Notes: a model not told the origin generated them from the sequence alone. A stretch of DNA of 64,000 nucleotides from Scleroderma bovista (GCA_037178675.1 JAYMGJ010000022.1:1-64000); one strand, 5' to 3'. Positions 43,901-56,362 are shown, numbered from the stretch's first letter. Numbers and translations are program-made.

Positions 43901-46064
43901 TGTCCCTGGTTCGTCGCTCTGATTGAGTTTTAACCTCTAGTTCACGGATTCAGACGGTGGCGTCGCTCAGGAGTTCGCACAGAAGCTGCAGTTGCTCAGT
44001 GCAGACAACTCGAAGGGAGAATTGTCGATTGAGAAGTTCCTGACGAAATCGGAGGAGCACTTCTTCGATCGGGTCCGCAAGGAGAAACTCTCTAGCGCAG
44101 CGAGTTACATCTCTTCTAAAAGAGAATCTGTATGGAGTATGCCCGGAACGTTCGACGATCTTTCACGCCCAACATGTAAGTATTCCGCCCCAGTTTTGTA
44201 CTGGCCAAAGCTTAAGGATGATTGTAGCCCCTGGTACTCCTAGCTCCCACCCCTTGGCCAATGAGAGTGGGGGTGAAATAGTGGTCATGAACAGAATCCA
44301 GATTGCCCTGGCACGTGAGATCGGCGGCTGGCCCTTATACACCATTATCATTGCCCTCGGTCAAGTAAGCCCTTTTTTCTATGCGTCAAGATACTCGTTG
44401 CTCACATTCAACAGATGTTGGCGGCCAACAGTTATCAGATGACATTGTTAGGCGGACAAAACTACTCGGACGATCTACAGCTGTATGTGCTAAGTGCTGT
44501 ATTTTTAGCGGCGTCCATAGTTTGGTACGCGCTCTTCCGCCTGAAACCGTCGGTCTACGTTCTGTCGGCTCCTTGGATCTTCTATGGGTTTGCATTCTTC
44601 GTTATTGGCCTCCCTTCGTTGTCATCGAAGCTTCACGGCACGCACACGATCATAGCGGACATTGCAACCTGGTTGTATGCTGTAGCTTCCGCTGCTGCAT
44701 TCATTTTCTTCGGTCTGAACTTTGGTGAAGAAGCTGTACGTGGCTTAATGTTTTCTGCACGCACGTTATACTCACGCTTCTTTGTAGGGTGCTGCGGCAG
44801 AAGTCTGGATTTTGCGGGCATGTGTCGTGCAAGGTTCACAGCAAATCTGGATTGCCGCGCTGTGGTTCTGGGGTAGCAGGTTAAACAGTGCACAACCTGG
44901 CCAAGTTGCACCATGGTGGATCGTCTTTGTCCTATGGCCATTGGCGATCATCTGCTTCTTGTTCGCATACCTCATGCTTTATGGCCTTCCAGGTAGGCAC
45001 GCTCACCACTATCCGTATACGAGTCATTGACGGTCTGTAGATTACTACCGCCAGACGCCACCGAAGGTTCCCAACTTCTTGAGGACACTGTTCCGCAGGA
45101 AACTCGTCCTTTGGTATGGCTTCGATGTTTGAAATGATGTTACCAACGTTGCTTATCCCACGACTAGGTTCCTTGCATCAGAAATCTTGCGCGATTACTG
45201 GCTCAGTGGGGTGTGTAAAATTCCACTTGTTCCTTCTTCCAGCTCAACTGAATTTACTTAGCCTTACGGTCGCAACTGGAGTTTCTTGTGGAGCGTCAAC
45301 ATACCGAAGTGGCAGATCCTTCTTCTCGTCGTTGTCTTCTTCGTCGGAATCTGGGCGCTCATACTGTCTATCCTGATACACCTTGCGAAGACGCACACCT
45401 GGATGTTACCTGTCTTCGCGGTCGGTCTAGGGGCTCCTCGGTGGTGTCAGGTGGGTGCCAGGATGATCAGTGGATCACATCGCTGACACGCTATCAGATT
45501 CTTTGGGGAACGTCATCGCTTGCGTTATATATTCCATGGGCAGGTGGTGCTGGGCCATACCTTGGCCTGTCTTTGTGGCTATGGCTCGGAGTGTTGGACG
45601 CAGTGCAGGGTGTCGGACTTGGTATGATTTTGCTCCAGGTGCGAATTACTACGTCAGAATGCGGAATGGTGTGCTAATGATAGTTTAGACGCTGTCACGT
45701 CTTCACGTCTGTGCAACCCTTGCATTCTCACAAGTCATTGGTTCGATTTGTGTGATGGTTGCGCGTGCCACAGCCCCGAACCGCATTGGACCCGGTAGTG
45801 TTTTCCCCAATGTTGGCACCTGGGATTTTTCGTCGGGACTCAAGGGTGTGTAATTTTTTGTCATTGTTGATTTAGGGCTTACGTTGATGACAAAACAGGG
45901 AGTCCAATGGCATCAGCGCCCTTCTGGATCGCTCTGATCTGTCAGCTCATCATTGTCTTGGGATACTTCTGGTTCTACCGGAAAGAACAACTTGGTGAGT
46001 CACATATTTCTTGTACACGACGAGGATAACTCACATCTGTCTGCCATTTCCAGCTCGTCCATAA
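37937..46064 (+). CDS. AGS1: Cell-wall alpha-1,3-glucan synthase
   Basis: About 22 exons and roughly 2,350 aa. A signal peptide ([19 protein letters not shown]) precedes an extracellular GH13 amylase-like domain ([43 protein letters not shown] with the nucleophile Asp, [12 protein letters not shown] with the acid Glu, [11 protein letters not shown]). Then come one membrane span ([20 protein letters not shown]), a cytosolic GT5 glycogen-synthase-like domain ([57 protein letters not shown]) and about a dozen C-terminal spans, ending RKEQLARP. It polymerises UDP-glucose into wall alpha-1,3-glucan at the plasma membrane. Two introns use a GTCCGT donor (starting after QAD at about 38341 and after VDFA at about 38715). 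The first in-frame Met pair is MIM; either may start. Confidence 0.95.
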
Positions 46065-46884
46065 TCATACATACTCTGCATCTTCACAAATTTCTGACAT
46101 CATTAACATCTCATCTATCTAACCTTAGGATCAATGTGGATCCAACGAACTTTCCTGGACTTGTACTCGCGAATAGACTTTCCCAGCTATCTACTACACC
46201 CTGACGTGTCTGCTCTCCCTCCTTTTTTCTGGTCACAACAACTCATACTAGGACGTTGTCACATAGTTAAAGCATTACAGCTAATGGGTATATGGACTGA
46301 TTCTTCTATTTGGGTACTGGCGGCGTCGCATAGCTTGTGTCCTCTAGTGTTTATAGAGCAGACCTAGTACTATGTTGTAATACGTTGAACGTGCACAAGG
46401 CTTGACAAGCAATTTAGTAGAATATTAATATTTGAGGTGTGCCAAAATTTCAAGTGAAGCTTATCTCGAGAGCTGCCTGATGTAGATGTACTGCTCTACC
46501 AATGTACAAATGAGGAATGAGCACATACACTTTACACTTTTGCTGGTCTTTTTGGTGCACACCATCACTTGCCCATGAGTCATGTACCACAAATGTAGTA
46601 TTTCCCCCCCCCTACTATTGTAGCTTGCACGTCCGCAGGAAATGAGCACTTGTACAATTACGATATATAGATTTTTCTGTCCATAAAGAGCACTGGCAGG
46701 ATGTACAAGGATCCATGTATTTTGTCTTGACAAGAATTCTAATGTCTTACTACATACCAACTCCAAACTCAACTGATGTACAGTCAAAATCTGTTTGCCA
46801 TGTCCCATGCATTACCAAGTGGTGATGCAGTAGTAATACATGACAAAGAGAGAATGAAGTCACCACGCCAGGATGTATTCCCTG
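46065..46884. other. Intergenic, no gene seen
   Basis: AT-rich spacer between the 3' end of the glucan synthase gene and the U2 snRNA gene. Short ORFs have no coding character. A C-run (CCCCCCCCC) lies near 46605. Confidence 0.5.
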
Positions 46885-47073
46885 ACAACTTGAAGCCAGT
46901 AGTGCAATAGCAACGTCATCGCGTTCCCTGGAGTTGCAAGCAGAGCTCGCAGGGACCAAGGGCGTCAAAAATTGAATAACCGGTAAAGAGGGCAATGCCC
47001 CCATCACAGTGGTTAGACTGTAAAGAACAGATACTACACTTGATCTTAGCCATAAGGCCAGAGTGGTAGACAT
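46885..47073 (-). ncRNA. U2 spliceosomal snRNA
   Basis: The minus strand contains the near-invariant GGCTAAGATCAAGTGTAG then TATCTGTTCTT, which includes the branch-point-pairing GTAGTA. Stem IIa (ACAGT...ACTGT), a GC-rich stem IIb (GGGGGC ATT GCCCTC) and a Sm site (CAATTTTTGAC at about 46970) follow, then the 3' stem-loops. The 5' end is set at ATGTCTACC by analogy and is approximate, as is the 3' end. U2 pairs with the intron branch site during spliceosome assembly. Confidence 0.92.
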
Positions 47074-47087
47074 CTTGTCACGGTCAA

Positions 47088-47102
47088 CCCGCCTTTATAT
47101 AC
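47088..47102 (-). promoter_or_regulatory. TATA box of the U2 gene
   Basis: The minus-strand GGTATATAAAGGC is centred about 22-28 nt upstream of the assigned U2 5' end, as expected for a snRNA gene promoter. Confidence 0.55.
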
Positions 47103-47339
47103 CCATGTAGTGTGCGCACGGACCCCCAAAACCTATTCCTGAGAGATTCTTTCTAAGGAGTGTATTACTTACCTGATATAGATATTACGAGTCAACAAGA
47201 GCAAATACACTCAGCTTTCTTCACTCCAAGGGAATGTCCAAAACTCTGCAATACGCCACATAAGACAAAAGGTATATTGTAATAGGGGGACGATACAATA
47301 GACATAGGAATACACGGTAGACCACACACATTACACCTT

Positions 47340-47978
47340 CTATTTGGCACCAGCGGAGAACTCTGCATGACGGATCAACATGGGCAAAGGAATGCAACAA
47401 TCCACTTACTTGTGACGGATTTGGTGCCCTCGGAGATGGCATGCTTCGCGAGTTCACCCGGCAGGATCAATCGGACAGCCGTCTGTATCTCACGAGACGA
47501 GATAGTCGACTTCTTGGAGTATGCGGCAAGCTCTAACGTACGATCAGTTGCTATTGCAAAATGAAGGACAAATTATCACTCACTCGAAGCCTCAGTGGCA
47601 ATGCGCTCAAAAATATCGTTGACAAAGGAGTTCAAGATGGCCATAGCCTTGTTCGAGATACCAGTGTCAGGGTGGACTTGCTTCAAGACTGAAGGCCACA
47701 TCAATGACGCGTTCTGACTGGGGAACATAACCAACATACCCTTGTAAATGTAAGAGCTGTATGTCTCCTTGCGGACCTTGCGGCGTTTCTTCTTCTCACC
47801 CTCGGCTGCTGGTTGAGATTTGGCGGCAGTCTTCTTCGCTGCCTTGGCGCCTGCATCAGATTTGGCAGGTGCCTTAGAGGCGGTGGAAGCTGGGGCTTTT
47901 CCGGCAGTGGAAGCTGGCTGGACATCTTATCAGTACGCGAGACCGATTAGCACTTCATCGACTCACCTTGGGTGGCAT
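47340..47978 (-). CDS. Histone H2B
   Basis: About 145 aa in five exons. The first coding exon is just MPPK (47978-47967); the last encodes the tail end FSSAGAK with its stop at 47340. Core sequence: [88 protein letters not shown]. The Lys/Ala/Pro-rich N-terminal tail and the conserved C-terminal helix containing the ubiquitinated Lys of KSVTK are present. H2B pairs with H2A in nucleosomes. No H2A gene lies alongside in this window. The first intron (47966-47925) separates the tail start from the rest, as in other basidiomycetes. Confidence 0.95.
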
Positions 47979-48335
47979 TTGTGCAGAGGTTACACAATGT
48001 ACAAATTGTTAAGACTATGATGGCCCAATCAGCTTGGTTGAATGCAAGTCAAGGTAGACAACCACGTACTAAATGTACGACAGTGGCTTGCTGAACAGCA
48101 AGTGAGTGGTGGTGGTGGTACGGGGGAAAGGGTGATGCTGGACGCGGTGCTGGTCGTCGAGCCTTATGAAGGGGTCCTCGCCCAATTTCAAGGTCCGCCA
48201 CAGAATATGGACTCACGTGTCAGTCAACAGACCGCGCCCGTCACGCGATAGTCACAAGTAGTCACACCATCGTTTTGTCACACTAGTCTATGGGGTGTTA
48301 CGTGATAGATAAACTCTACATAGATCGACGAGTAG
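47979..48335. other. H2B upstream region, no gene seen
   Basis: This holds the H2B promoter and the 3' flank of the sphingoid kinase gene. A GGTGGTGGTGGTACGGG repeat lies near 48110. A 69-codon plus ORF (48042-48251) has no homologue that I recognise and is not supported. Confidence 0.4.
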
Positions 48336-50178
48336 TTAGGACTCTCGTTTCAAAACTGTGCCCTTGTCGTCTGTCAGAACGAACTCCGGCGCATAATGTG
48401 GATTTGGGCTCAGTATTGTGCCAAGGCGGGGCAAAACCTCGACCTGAAATTCCTCGAATGGGAAGAGCTCCCCATCAACCACCAACACTCCTCGAGAATC
48501 AGAGCATGGCTTTGCAGCATAAGCAGATGCTTTGCAGTAACGATTCTAAGACACATGTCAGTCAGCGCACACTCCTTGTGCAACAAAGTACACACCGAAC
48601 TGAACCAGTAAGATCGTCCTTGCTCAGCCCCGTTGATGGAAAGCAGCATGTCCTTGCGGGATACCTAGAATAGTCACGATAAAGATGTTTACAGCCAAAA
48701 AAAAAAAAAAAGAGTCTTACAATATCTTGTATAGAGATGTCAATAAGTCCATCATCCGGATGAGAAACAGGGAATTGCATGAGCGAACTGAAAAGAGGAT
48801 CAAGACCATGTTGGAAATTCCTAAATGGAACCGACATACGGGCTGACATAAGGTCCCTTCCCCGCGAACATCCATAGACATGGTTTGTCGTATTTAATCC
48901 ACGCCTCACTCGAGGAACCAGGTGTATCATCGGTATTTTCCGAAAGTGGCGATGTGGGCGGAGGGGCATCAAAGGATGCGGTAACACGACGCGCATGAAG
49001 GGCATCCACCATCTTTGATTTATCTTGTTCTGCCACTTTTATGGAAATTTCCATTTGGCACGTCGGTCGTTTAACAACTACACGAAGCAGATCAGAAATT
49101 GACACTGTCAAGGATGGAAAATCAGTCACCGTTTTGCAAGAAGCCTACAACAAAACGGAGATCTCCCATCCATCGCAGATGCTCGGTCTCGATATCGAGA
49201 TCGGCGATGATGCCGACTGTTTGTGACATGAAAGACACGCGTTTCCGGTTCCCCTGTGTGAAAGAAAACAAATCGATTTTGAGGGGGTAACCTAAAATAA
49301 CGAAATCGACAACTAAGTCACATTAAAATGATGTGCCAGCTCCTACAAACCTTTAAGAACGTTGAGGGCAGCGGCACGTGGATCTAGTCCATCCTGAAGA
49401 CCGAGGAGATTTAATGAAAGCCCGTTTCCAGAACCCGCAGGAATGGGGACTATCGGAATGCAAAAAGCCCTGTCCGATTGAGCATGTTTTAAGAATCCAT
49501 TGAACACCTCATGTATGAGTCCGTCTCCAGAAACGACCACAACTGCATCATAGTCCAGACTTGAGTTCTCAACGATTTCTACTGCATGATTCTTATGAGT
49601 GGTATCTGCGAAGAATGAGCACACAGCAGTAAAACATAATGAGCGATCACGGACAGGTGACATCAAGCGTACAGCCAGCAGCACGCAGGATTGGTTCTAC
49701 TTTATTCGTGTATATTGAGCATGCTTTCCCCTACAAACATCACATATGATCAGCATATGATCAGGGTTGGACATTAAGAACATACCGGACCGCCATTCGG
49801 ATTGACGAGTATTTTCAACTTCTTTGGAGGACTTCTACCTTGATAGGCAGCCGCCATGACAGCGTCACACCACTGTTTTGCGCGCTGAGCATCATCTTCA
49901 CTAAGGCTACCACTGATGTGGTCTAAAGAGAAGCGGCTTTTGGTACACTTTCGGGAAACATAAGACACCCCCACGGAGTCGACGGAGAAGGTGGCCGACA
50001 CAATGTTACGAATTGGTATCTGGGTGGTAGATCCAGTCTTGGACCGCAAGAAAAACCGAGATGACCGTTGTGTCGGAAGAGCGCTGGTCCCCAACTGGAC
50101 GTCGAGGCTTGTTTCAGTGAGTGTTAGTGCGGTGGAAATGCCATTGCTGTTAGTTACAGTGAGCTCCATCGAGGACAT
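48336..50178 (-). CDS. Sphingoid long-chain base kinase (LCB4/5-like)
   Basis: A multi-exon minus-strand gene. The N-terminal part (MSSMELTVTNSNG, KQWCDAVMAAAYQG) precedes the DAGK-type catalytic domain: LKILVNPNGGP, GKACSIYTNKVEPILRAAGC, YDAVVVVSGDGLIHEVFNG (SGDG motif) and IVPIPAGSGNGLSLNLLG (PAGSGN). After an intermediate exon with SQTVGIIADLDIETEHLRWM come KYDKPCLWMFAG, SHPDDGLIDISIQ and a C-terminal VLVVDGELFPFEEFQVEVLP, the usual domain end. It phosphorylates sphingoid bases (phytosphingosine/sphinganine) with ATP, feeding the Dpl1 lyase branch of sphingolipid breakdown. One intron appears to use a GTCCGT donor (at about 49660). Overall length is about 500 aa, typical of fungal Lcb kinases. 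Confidence 0.9.
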
Positions 50179-50990
50179 TTGTTAGTCCAGTTCGTGGCAA
50201 GTGTGTATCGGGTGAACTGCAAGACTCCTTCAACCTGCCGCGGTCACTCATCTCAGGTAAGGCGCTTAGGATGTTGAAACTGTCGCACTTCGCATAGGAT
50301 GTGGTGCACCGCTTATGTGATCATCATTATCTAACCTGCAGCTTGATCAAATTACAAACTGTATACCATCAACATACGCGGTTCTCCAGATTGGGGGAAA
50401 GGCTATAGATATGCAACGATTGCCGCGAACAGAAGATGAAATGCGAGGGTGGACTTAAGGCCCGTTTGGTGACCGAATTGAACCAAATGGATGTGAAATC
50501 CAACTCAACACAATTGCAACTTGATGGTTTGCCGACCTTCGGGCGCGAACGGGGATGAGGAGATAGCTGATGGCGAGATACTATGAATACTCAGAGAGGT
50601 AGCCTAATTTCAGGAACGGGCGTGACGACTTGACATTTGTGAAGTGCAACAGAGTGGTGGTTTGCATGAAACCCATTCATCTATTTGTTTCAAATCAATC
50701 ACCATCCACAAACGTATGCTTCTCCAGACAATTCGTTGCCACGAGTCTGACCTGTAATCATACAGCTTACCCAGATCGAACGCCTACGCCCAGTAACCTG
50801 AGGAGAGAATGCTCGGACAAAGACTTTTAGAGAGGATCGTGGATATTTGAATAGACAACTTAATATATTACACAGTTGAACTGCTTGCAATGAATGTACA
50901 AAATAAACGTTGTCAAGTAGTTATGTGCCCACCAAACCGCAGGCTGAATCATTTGTTTCATCATTCGTGTCGAAACCACTCGCTAGGCGA
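50179..50990. other. Intergenic, no gene seen
   Basis: Spacer upstream of the kinase gene and downstream of the small minus-strand gene. Only short, non-coding-like ORFs are present. Confidence 0.45.
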
Positions 50991-51475
50991 TTAGGTGCCT
51001 GAAGATGGCTTGCGAGCGATACGAAGAGCCAGGTCCTAGTGGGGAACGCATCATAATTAGTTGTTCAACTCTAGGAACTCTACTTACCACAACCAGAGAT
51101 GACAAACTCAGCCGCCGGCGGGAAGTATCAAAGGATTGAGTGACATGAATCACGTTATTCAAGTTCTGCTTTCCGTTGGCGAGATCCTGAAATCATGGGC
51201 GTCAGTGAAAGGCAATTGAGAACGCATCTGGAACCCCACGAAGTCAGAGTCAGCAGATTGCAAGAAAGGTGTAGAAATCCCGTCGTAAGATGAGATATTG
51301 TCTTCGTCAGCGCCTTCCAAGGCGGCCTACTCACCATATGGGTTGTCAACGCTGCTGCAGAAGAAATAAAAATAAGACTTACCATCACTCTCTCGCGGGC
51401 AGAGGGCTTGACTCTTGGATACGGATGGAACCTGAGCAAGTAGGACGACTTGTAGTTTGGGAGTTTTCCTGACAT
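50991..51475 (-). CDS. Small basic protein of unknown function, about 78 aa
   Basis: Three exons (51475-51383, 51186-51088, 51035-50991) sum to 237 nt in frame with good GT-AG sites. The product begins MSGKLPNYKSSYLLRFHPYP, is rich in Arg/Lys/Ser (RRRLSLSS) and ends ALRIARKPSSGT. No transmembrane segment or known domain is seen. The first intron is about 195 nt, long for this genome, so an exon may be missed inside it. I do not recognise the family. Confidence 0.5.
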
Positions 51476-54122
51476 GGGGGTCGTAGAACGGGGGGAGAAA
51501 AAAATGATGGCGCCGACCCTCCACTGCAGTCTGGAGCTTAAATTTGCAGCAGCAACGGGAATTCCGAAGAAACGGAATCGACCAAGCGAGACACCCCCAT
51601 GCTAAAGACTCCGCTCTAGAACACTTTGGTCCACAGGCGCTTATTCCAGCAGAAACTTTGTCGCAACAAACCACGCTTCGGTGATACAATTTTGCTTCGA
51701 TGGAATCATTTGCGTTCGAACAACCACGTTCGAACTCTGCAAGACTTCCAGCGCCATGAACACGAGTTATATCTGTCTCCAATGTGCCAGAAGCAGTGCA
51801 ATAACAAAAGGTCGTACCGTGTTCCCTGAACGGACTGACACATGTTGCATGTGGATCGTGGCCAGACAGGACTTCGCACTTTGTACTCCACATCCCAGAC
51901 ATCACGATGGCCATCCTGATCTTCGTTTCGTTGTCGACACTATTGCCTGACTGCTCGGGTCGCAATTTTGCGCTCTCCAAGTTTGGGAGCTTCGACCTGG
52001 GCCTTCTGTTCCACACAACCACGAAAATCGGCTTCATTGCCTTATCCTACATGCAGCTTCCCAAGAATTCCAACGTTGCGGTCCTGCAAGCACGCAAAGC
52101 CATGGGAACCGTCCGTCGGTGCGTGACAGGTAACGAGAGAAAAGGGGCGCGTCACGTCACGTCACTGCATAAGAACTTCACAGGCGAGTTGTTTCATAAC
52201 CATCATGTAGTCTCGGTGTGCAACTCAACCTGTGTGTCCGCGAATGCTTCAAAACCCTGTTCAAGACCACTGGTGTGACACAAGATGACGAAACTGTGGA
52301 GACATGTCCCCTCAAGTTTTCAACAGGGAAGACCCAGCAATTCTGCTAGCCAACGCAACGTCAAAATGTCAACTTATTGTCCCTCCCAACGGAGGAATGT
52401 ACTTGAGTGAATCAAGACACTCACTGCTATGCTGTCTTGTGGGACACCCCGGAACATGGGGAATGACGCCCCCCTCCCTTCCAATCATCATGGTGACCCT
52501 TCGGACGCAGCAAGTCTTGAAATATGCCAGAAAAGATTGGCGTGCACCAAGTGAGTTCTGTAACGAGCCCAGATCTCCTACGCTGCGAGACGAAGTTATT
52601 GGAATTTTTCACCGTGGCGTTGTCGTGAAGAATGCCCAGGTTCCGGCCATGCGGCTCCTCGACATTGAAGACGTTGGCCTGTGATGTTCAGAAGCTAGCC
52701 ACAGGCAGACTGCGTGGGGGAGCTTCGACCCAGGTAGGTAGAGTATTTGAGGTGCGCGATAACATTTTTCAAGTCTGCAAAGCGTGCCCGGAAGATCCAG
52801 CAGAATAATGCCCGAAAGTTGCAAAGTAACAACTCGCGGTTATCGCGTTCAGCAACGGTGTATCCAAGCGCATCAGAACTATTTGAGTTGATAGGTGAGG
52901 GCTACAATCAACAGACGATGCGCCTCTTTCAACTCTAACTCCGAAACCGTTTCGTGGGGCTTTTGCCGTTCTTGCAACAACTGCTCCAAACATGCACCCA
53001 GTGGGCCAACAAATTCTTTAGAATCTCTGGGCGATATTATTCCCTTGCCGCTCGTTGGGGACACCATCCAATAAATTCGCTGGCGATATCGCCCAAATAC
53101 TTGCTTATTCTTCCACTGTGTAATTCAAAGAATTCTTCGCTTACCACAATGCCACGCCAACCCCTGCAACACTCAATATGCTAATCCAATGCTGACCGGT
53201 GAATTTTCTGTACCTCTTGGAAACATTACTCCCAGAGTTTTTTTTTGACAAATTATGCTCTGGTATCGACGCTGTTCCGGTCACGCAAAACGTCCTCCGA
53301 TAGCCACAGTAGCGGTTTGATTTATAGCCGACTACTCTCTGTCATAAAATCGAATTCAAGATCCCCATCGAGGTCATACAGCGACTGGAAAAATGGACAT
53401 GCGACATGCCACGAATTCACGACCGTTTCTTGGGGGGGGACAATAGGACTGGTCAGAGACTGTCAGAGACCGGCACTACGAGTCTGCTGTATAAGGACGG
53501 AAAGGTGATGGTCCAGATAGTAAGTTCTGGTCGCCCCCTTCTCTATATCACGCTATTGCTATTGTCTTTCATAGGGAGAACTGGAGGTCACATAACCCAA
53601 TTGCCAAGCTTCCACGGTGTTCACATCAGCCCTCCAAGCCGCCCCGAGCTTTACATTCGGATAGGAACCTCTCAAATTGGACGTTGCACGGATCGACTGT
53701 ACTGTGACATTCGTACTCGCTCTCATCTTGATATGAGACCCGTGTACTGGAGGTGTGGACTCAAGTCCAGGACGCCACAAGTGTCAGCAACAGCAATAGT
53801 AAACAGGTTGTCACCTGTACTTCCCCGTGGTCTCGAGTTAAAATCCTGGTGCTCGGACATGATCTAGGAGGACTGAGTGACCGAGTAGCAGCTAGGCTAT
53901 GTCCGCGAAAGATGTAATGGGATGCAAAACAATGAAAACGAGGATGACATGACGTGAGGGACCCAATATATTCGTTGCGGTATCTATGATGCATTTATTG
54001 AAGACGATTGACAAGAGCACCTGATACTTGAAGCTGACTCAGACGCATTTTAAATATAGCCCGATCTTAAATTCAGAGGCTCTGCACTCTGATCGGGAAC
54101 GATTGGTCAAGTCTTGTCCACC
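51476..54122. other. Long stretch without a supportable gene
   Basis: ORFs on both strands overlap each other (a 236-codon minus frame 52037-51327, plus frames at 52304-52684 and 53406-53867) without consistent splice sites or recognisable domains. The plus segment 53345-53520 (IPIEVIQRLEKW, LLYKDGKVMVQI, followed by a plausible GTAAGT donor) looks coding-like but runs into stops in the next piece. It may be a decayed gene. I see no RNA genes here. Confidence 0.4.
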
Positions 54123-55156
54123 ATGTCCAGCGTACATACCATTGCTCAGTCAGGCTTTGGTATTGGTACGAACGAACTTTATGATCGGTGAGTTTCAGAC
54201 GTCCTTCCAGCTCATTGCGCAGTCACCTTAGAGAGACGTACTACGAGTGCTCGCCCTTCCTACCCAGCGCCGTCCCTCGCTTTTATCAGGTCTGTCACAA
54301 CCAAGTCCCCCCTGGACATCGTCGAGTGCGTCTATAGCTAGATCCTCACAAAATGCAATAAAAGCCACCTAGAATCGGAGCAGGCACAGGACTGTTTACC
54401 CGGGCTTTACTAGCACATTCAGATTGGACATCGTCCATAGCTAGACTAAGGGCCGTGGAACCCAGCGAGGGGATGAGAACAATATGGACAGAGAAGAACA
54501 CTGAAGGGAAAGCGACCATCGAGGATGGAACGTTTGAGAGCACTGTTGTTCTGGACGGCTGGGCCGACCTGGTCCTCGTTGCACAGGTCAGTAGCACTTG
54601 GAGCCACACGCTACGACTTATTCATTCCTCCGTGGTTTAGGCATTCCATTGGTGTCCCGATTATGACAAAGCGTGTGCCGAGTTCGCACGAATTTTGAAG
54701 AAAGATGGTGCAGCTGTATTCATATGGAACTTGGAAGATAGGCAGGTCCTATGTGGTTTCACCAGACAAGAGATCGCTGACAGCACTTTGGACAGGGATC
54801 AAGCTGGCTGGGTTGCTCAATTGCGCGAGCGTATCGAACGTCATGAGCAGGGTACACCTCAGTTCCGCCTTGACCTGTGGCGCCAGGCATTTTCCACTCC
54901 GTCTTATCTCCAGAACTTCGAGGCGCCAGAAGAGAAGGTTTGGGAATATCACATCGCTACCACGGAACAGAATGCAATAGATCGGGCCCTCAGTAAGAGT
55001 TACATCAGTGTCTTGCCTCCCAAAGAGAAAGAGAAGGTGGTGTCGGACCTCGAGACTATCTTGGCGAGGGGGGATGATAGAGTATGGATGGATAAGAGTC
55101 AGGGTACCTTTGAATACCCCTATAAGACATTCGTCGTGGTGTCTAGAAAGAAGTAG
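54123..55156 (+). CDS. Class I SAM-dependent methyltransferase
   Basis: Exons: 54123-54189 (MSSVHTIAQSGFGIG...YDR), a second from about 54250 (ARPSYPAPSLAFIR, SPLDIVE), a third from about 54372 (IGAGTGLFTRALLAHS, motif I) to about 54587, and then 54642-55156. Methyltransferase motifs: VEIGAGTGLFTR, LRAVEPSEGMR (motif II), ADLVLVAQAFHWCPDYDKA (motif IV) and LKKDGAAVFIWNLED. The pattern resembles fungal Crg1/Tmt1-like small-molecule methyltransferases; the substrate is unknown. A 54-nt, stop-free segment after NLED (about 54740-54793) begins GCAGGT and ends ACAG. Removing it as a GC-AG intron gives the family-like NLEDRDQAGWVAQLRE, so it may be alternatively retained. The AUG of HTD2 follows 72 bp after the stop. 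Confidence 0.85.
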
Positions 55157-55227
55157 TTCAAACCCGAACCTTTGTACGCGACTTGCGCAATGGGAGAACT
55201 TAACTAGTAGTACTTTAACCATTGATC

Positions 55228-56362
55228 ATGGCGCCAAACGCCCTCCGACCCCTAGCAAGGTTGTTCCAGCCTCCAAAGCGTTATTGCCGCACAGTTTGCA
55301 CTGGCACGCTCAATGTCGCCGCCCTTGACAGATGGATATCTGACCGCAAGTCTCTTACGCTCACGGACACGTTCACCCCTACCCATCTCGCAGACTTGTA
55401 CGTGACCTTGCCCACTCGAGATGGCACCCGCGGACGACCGTATCAACCACTTGAAGTAGGAGCGCCGCTCTCGTATGGACATCATTTAGCCTTCTTCCAC
55501 CCCCGCAACCCAGAGAATGCACTGCGCCCCGACGGAACCGACGCCGAATTTTGTCCCCCCGAGCCGTTCACACGGCGCATGTGGGCAGGGGGCACAATGC
55601 AGTGGAATATGGATCCGGCCTGCGCTCTGAGAGTTGGTGAGAAAGCTCGCGCTGTGTCGAGAGTTGCCAGCGTTGAGAAGAAGGGATTTGGCTTGGACGA
55701 TGGGAGTGCGAGTGCGCACCCGATGGTTTTTATTACTCAAAGGATCGAGGTTACAGCTGAGGGTCGTGGTGAACCGTCTGTTATCGAGGAGAGGTCTCAT
55801 GTATACCGTGCCTCTGGCGGTGGAAAACGAACGGTACGACAAGGTACGAACATTTATTGCTATACCCCCATCCTCATGGTGCATGTGGGGAGCTCGCTCA
55901 GCTACTCACTGCCATCTGACAGTACACGGCCTACCGAAGCCAGATTTCTCGTTCTCCTACACACCTTCATTGACCACTCTGTTCAGGTTCTCTGCTCTGA
56001 CGTTCAACGGTCATTATATCCACCTGGACAAGGATTACGCACAAAATAACGAAGGATATCCTGGTCTGTATTTTGGTACGCGTCAGGAATCTGTTCGTAT
56101 TTATCAGGTTTTCCAAACAGAACGCCTTGTCCATGGTCCTCTCACAGCTCTCATGCTACTAGAGGGTCTCTTGTTCCATCATCCAGGATTACGATTACAA
56201 TCCTTCAGCTATCGAGCTCGTAATCCCCTCATCGTCAATCGTACATGCACGATTTACGGCAGTTTCGTTGGAGAGGACCAAGTAGATGTGTGGTGTGAGG
56301 ATTTGGACGGGATTGTGGGCATGACTGGACACGTCAATTTTGCGTTTCAAAGGGTCCTGTAA
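55228..56362 (+). CDS. HTD2: Mitochondrial 3-hydroxyacyl-thioester dehydratase 2
   Basis: Three exons, with introns at about 55842-55921 and 56065-56128. The N-terminus is Arg-rich (MAPNALRPLARLFQPPKRYCR), a likely mitochondrial presequence. The first MaoC/HotDog-like half (FTPTHLADLYVTLPTRDG, PLSYGHHLAFFHPRNPE, MWAGGTMQWN) is followed by the second half with LFRFSALTFNGHYIHLDKDYA, in which the Asn and His are the usual hydratase motif residues, and GYPERLVHGPLTALMLLE. The tail is FVGEDQVDVWCEDLDG. Htd2 dehydrates 3-hydroxyacyl-ACP in mitochondrial type II fatty acid synthesis, which supplies octanoate for lipoic acid. The length (about 330 aa) fits the family. Confidence 0.92.

Noticed and set aside
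51327..52037. 236-codon minus ORF
   Set aside because: Overlaps the first exon of a better-supported small gene in another frame. Cys/Ser-rich without any family pattern, and no introns where neighbours have many.
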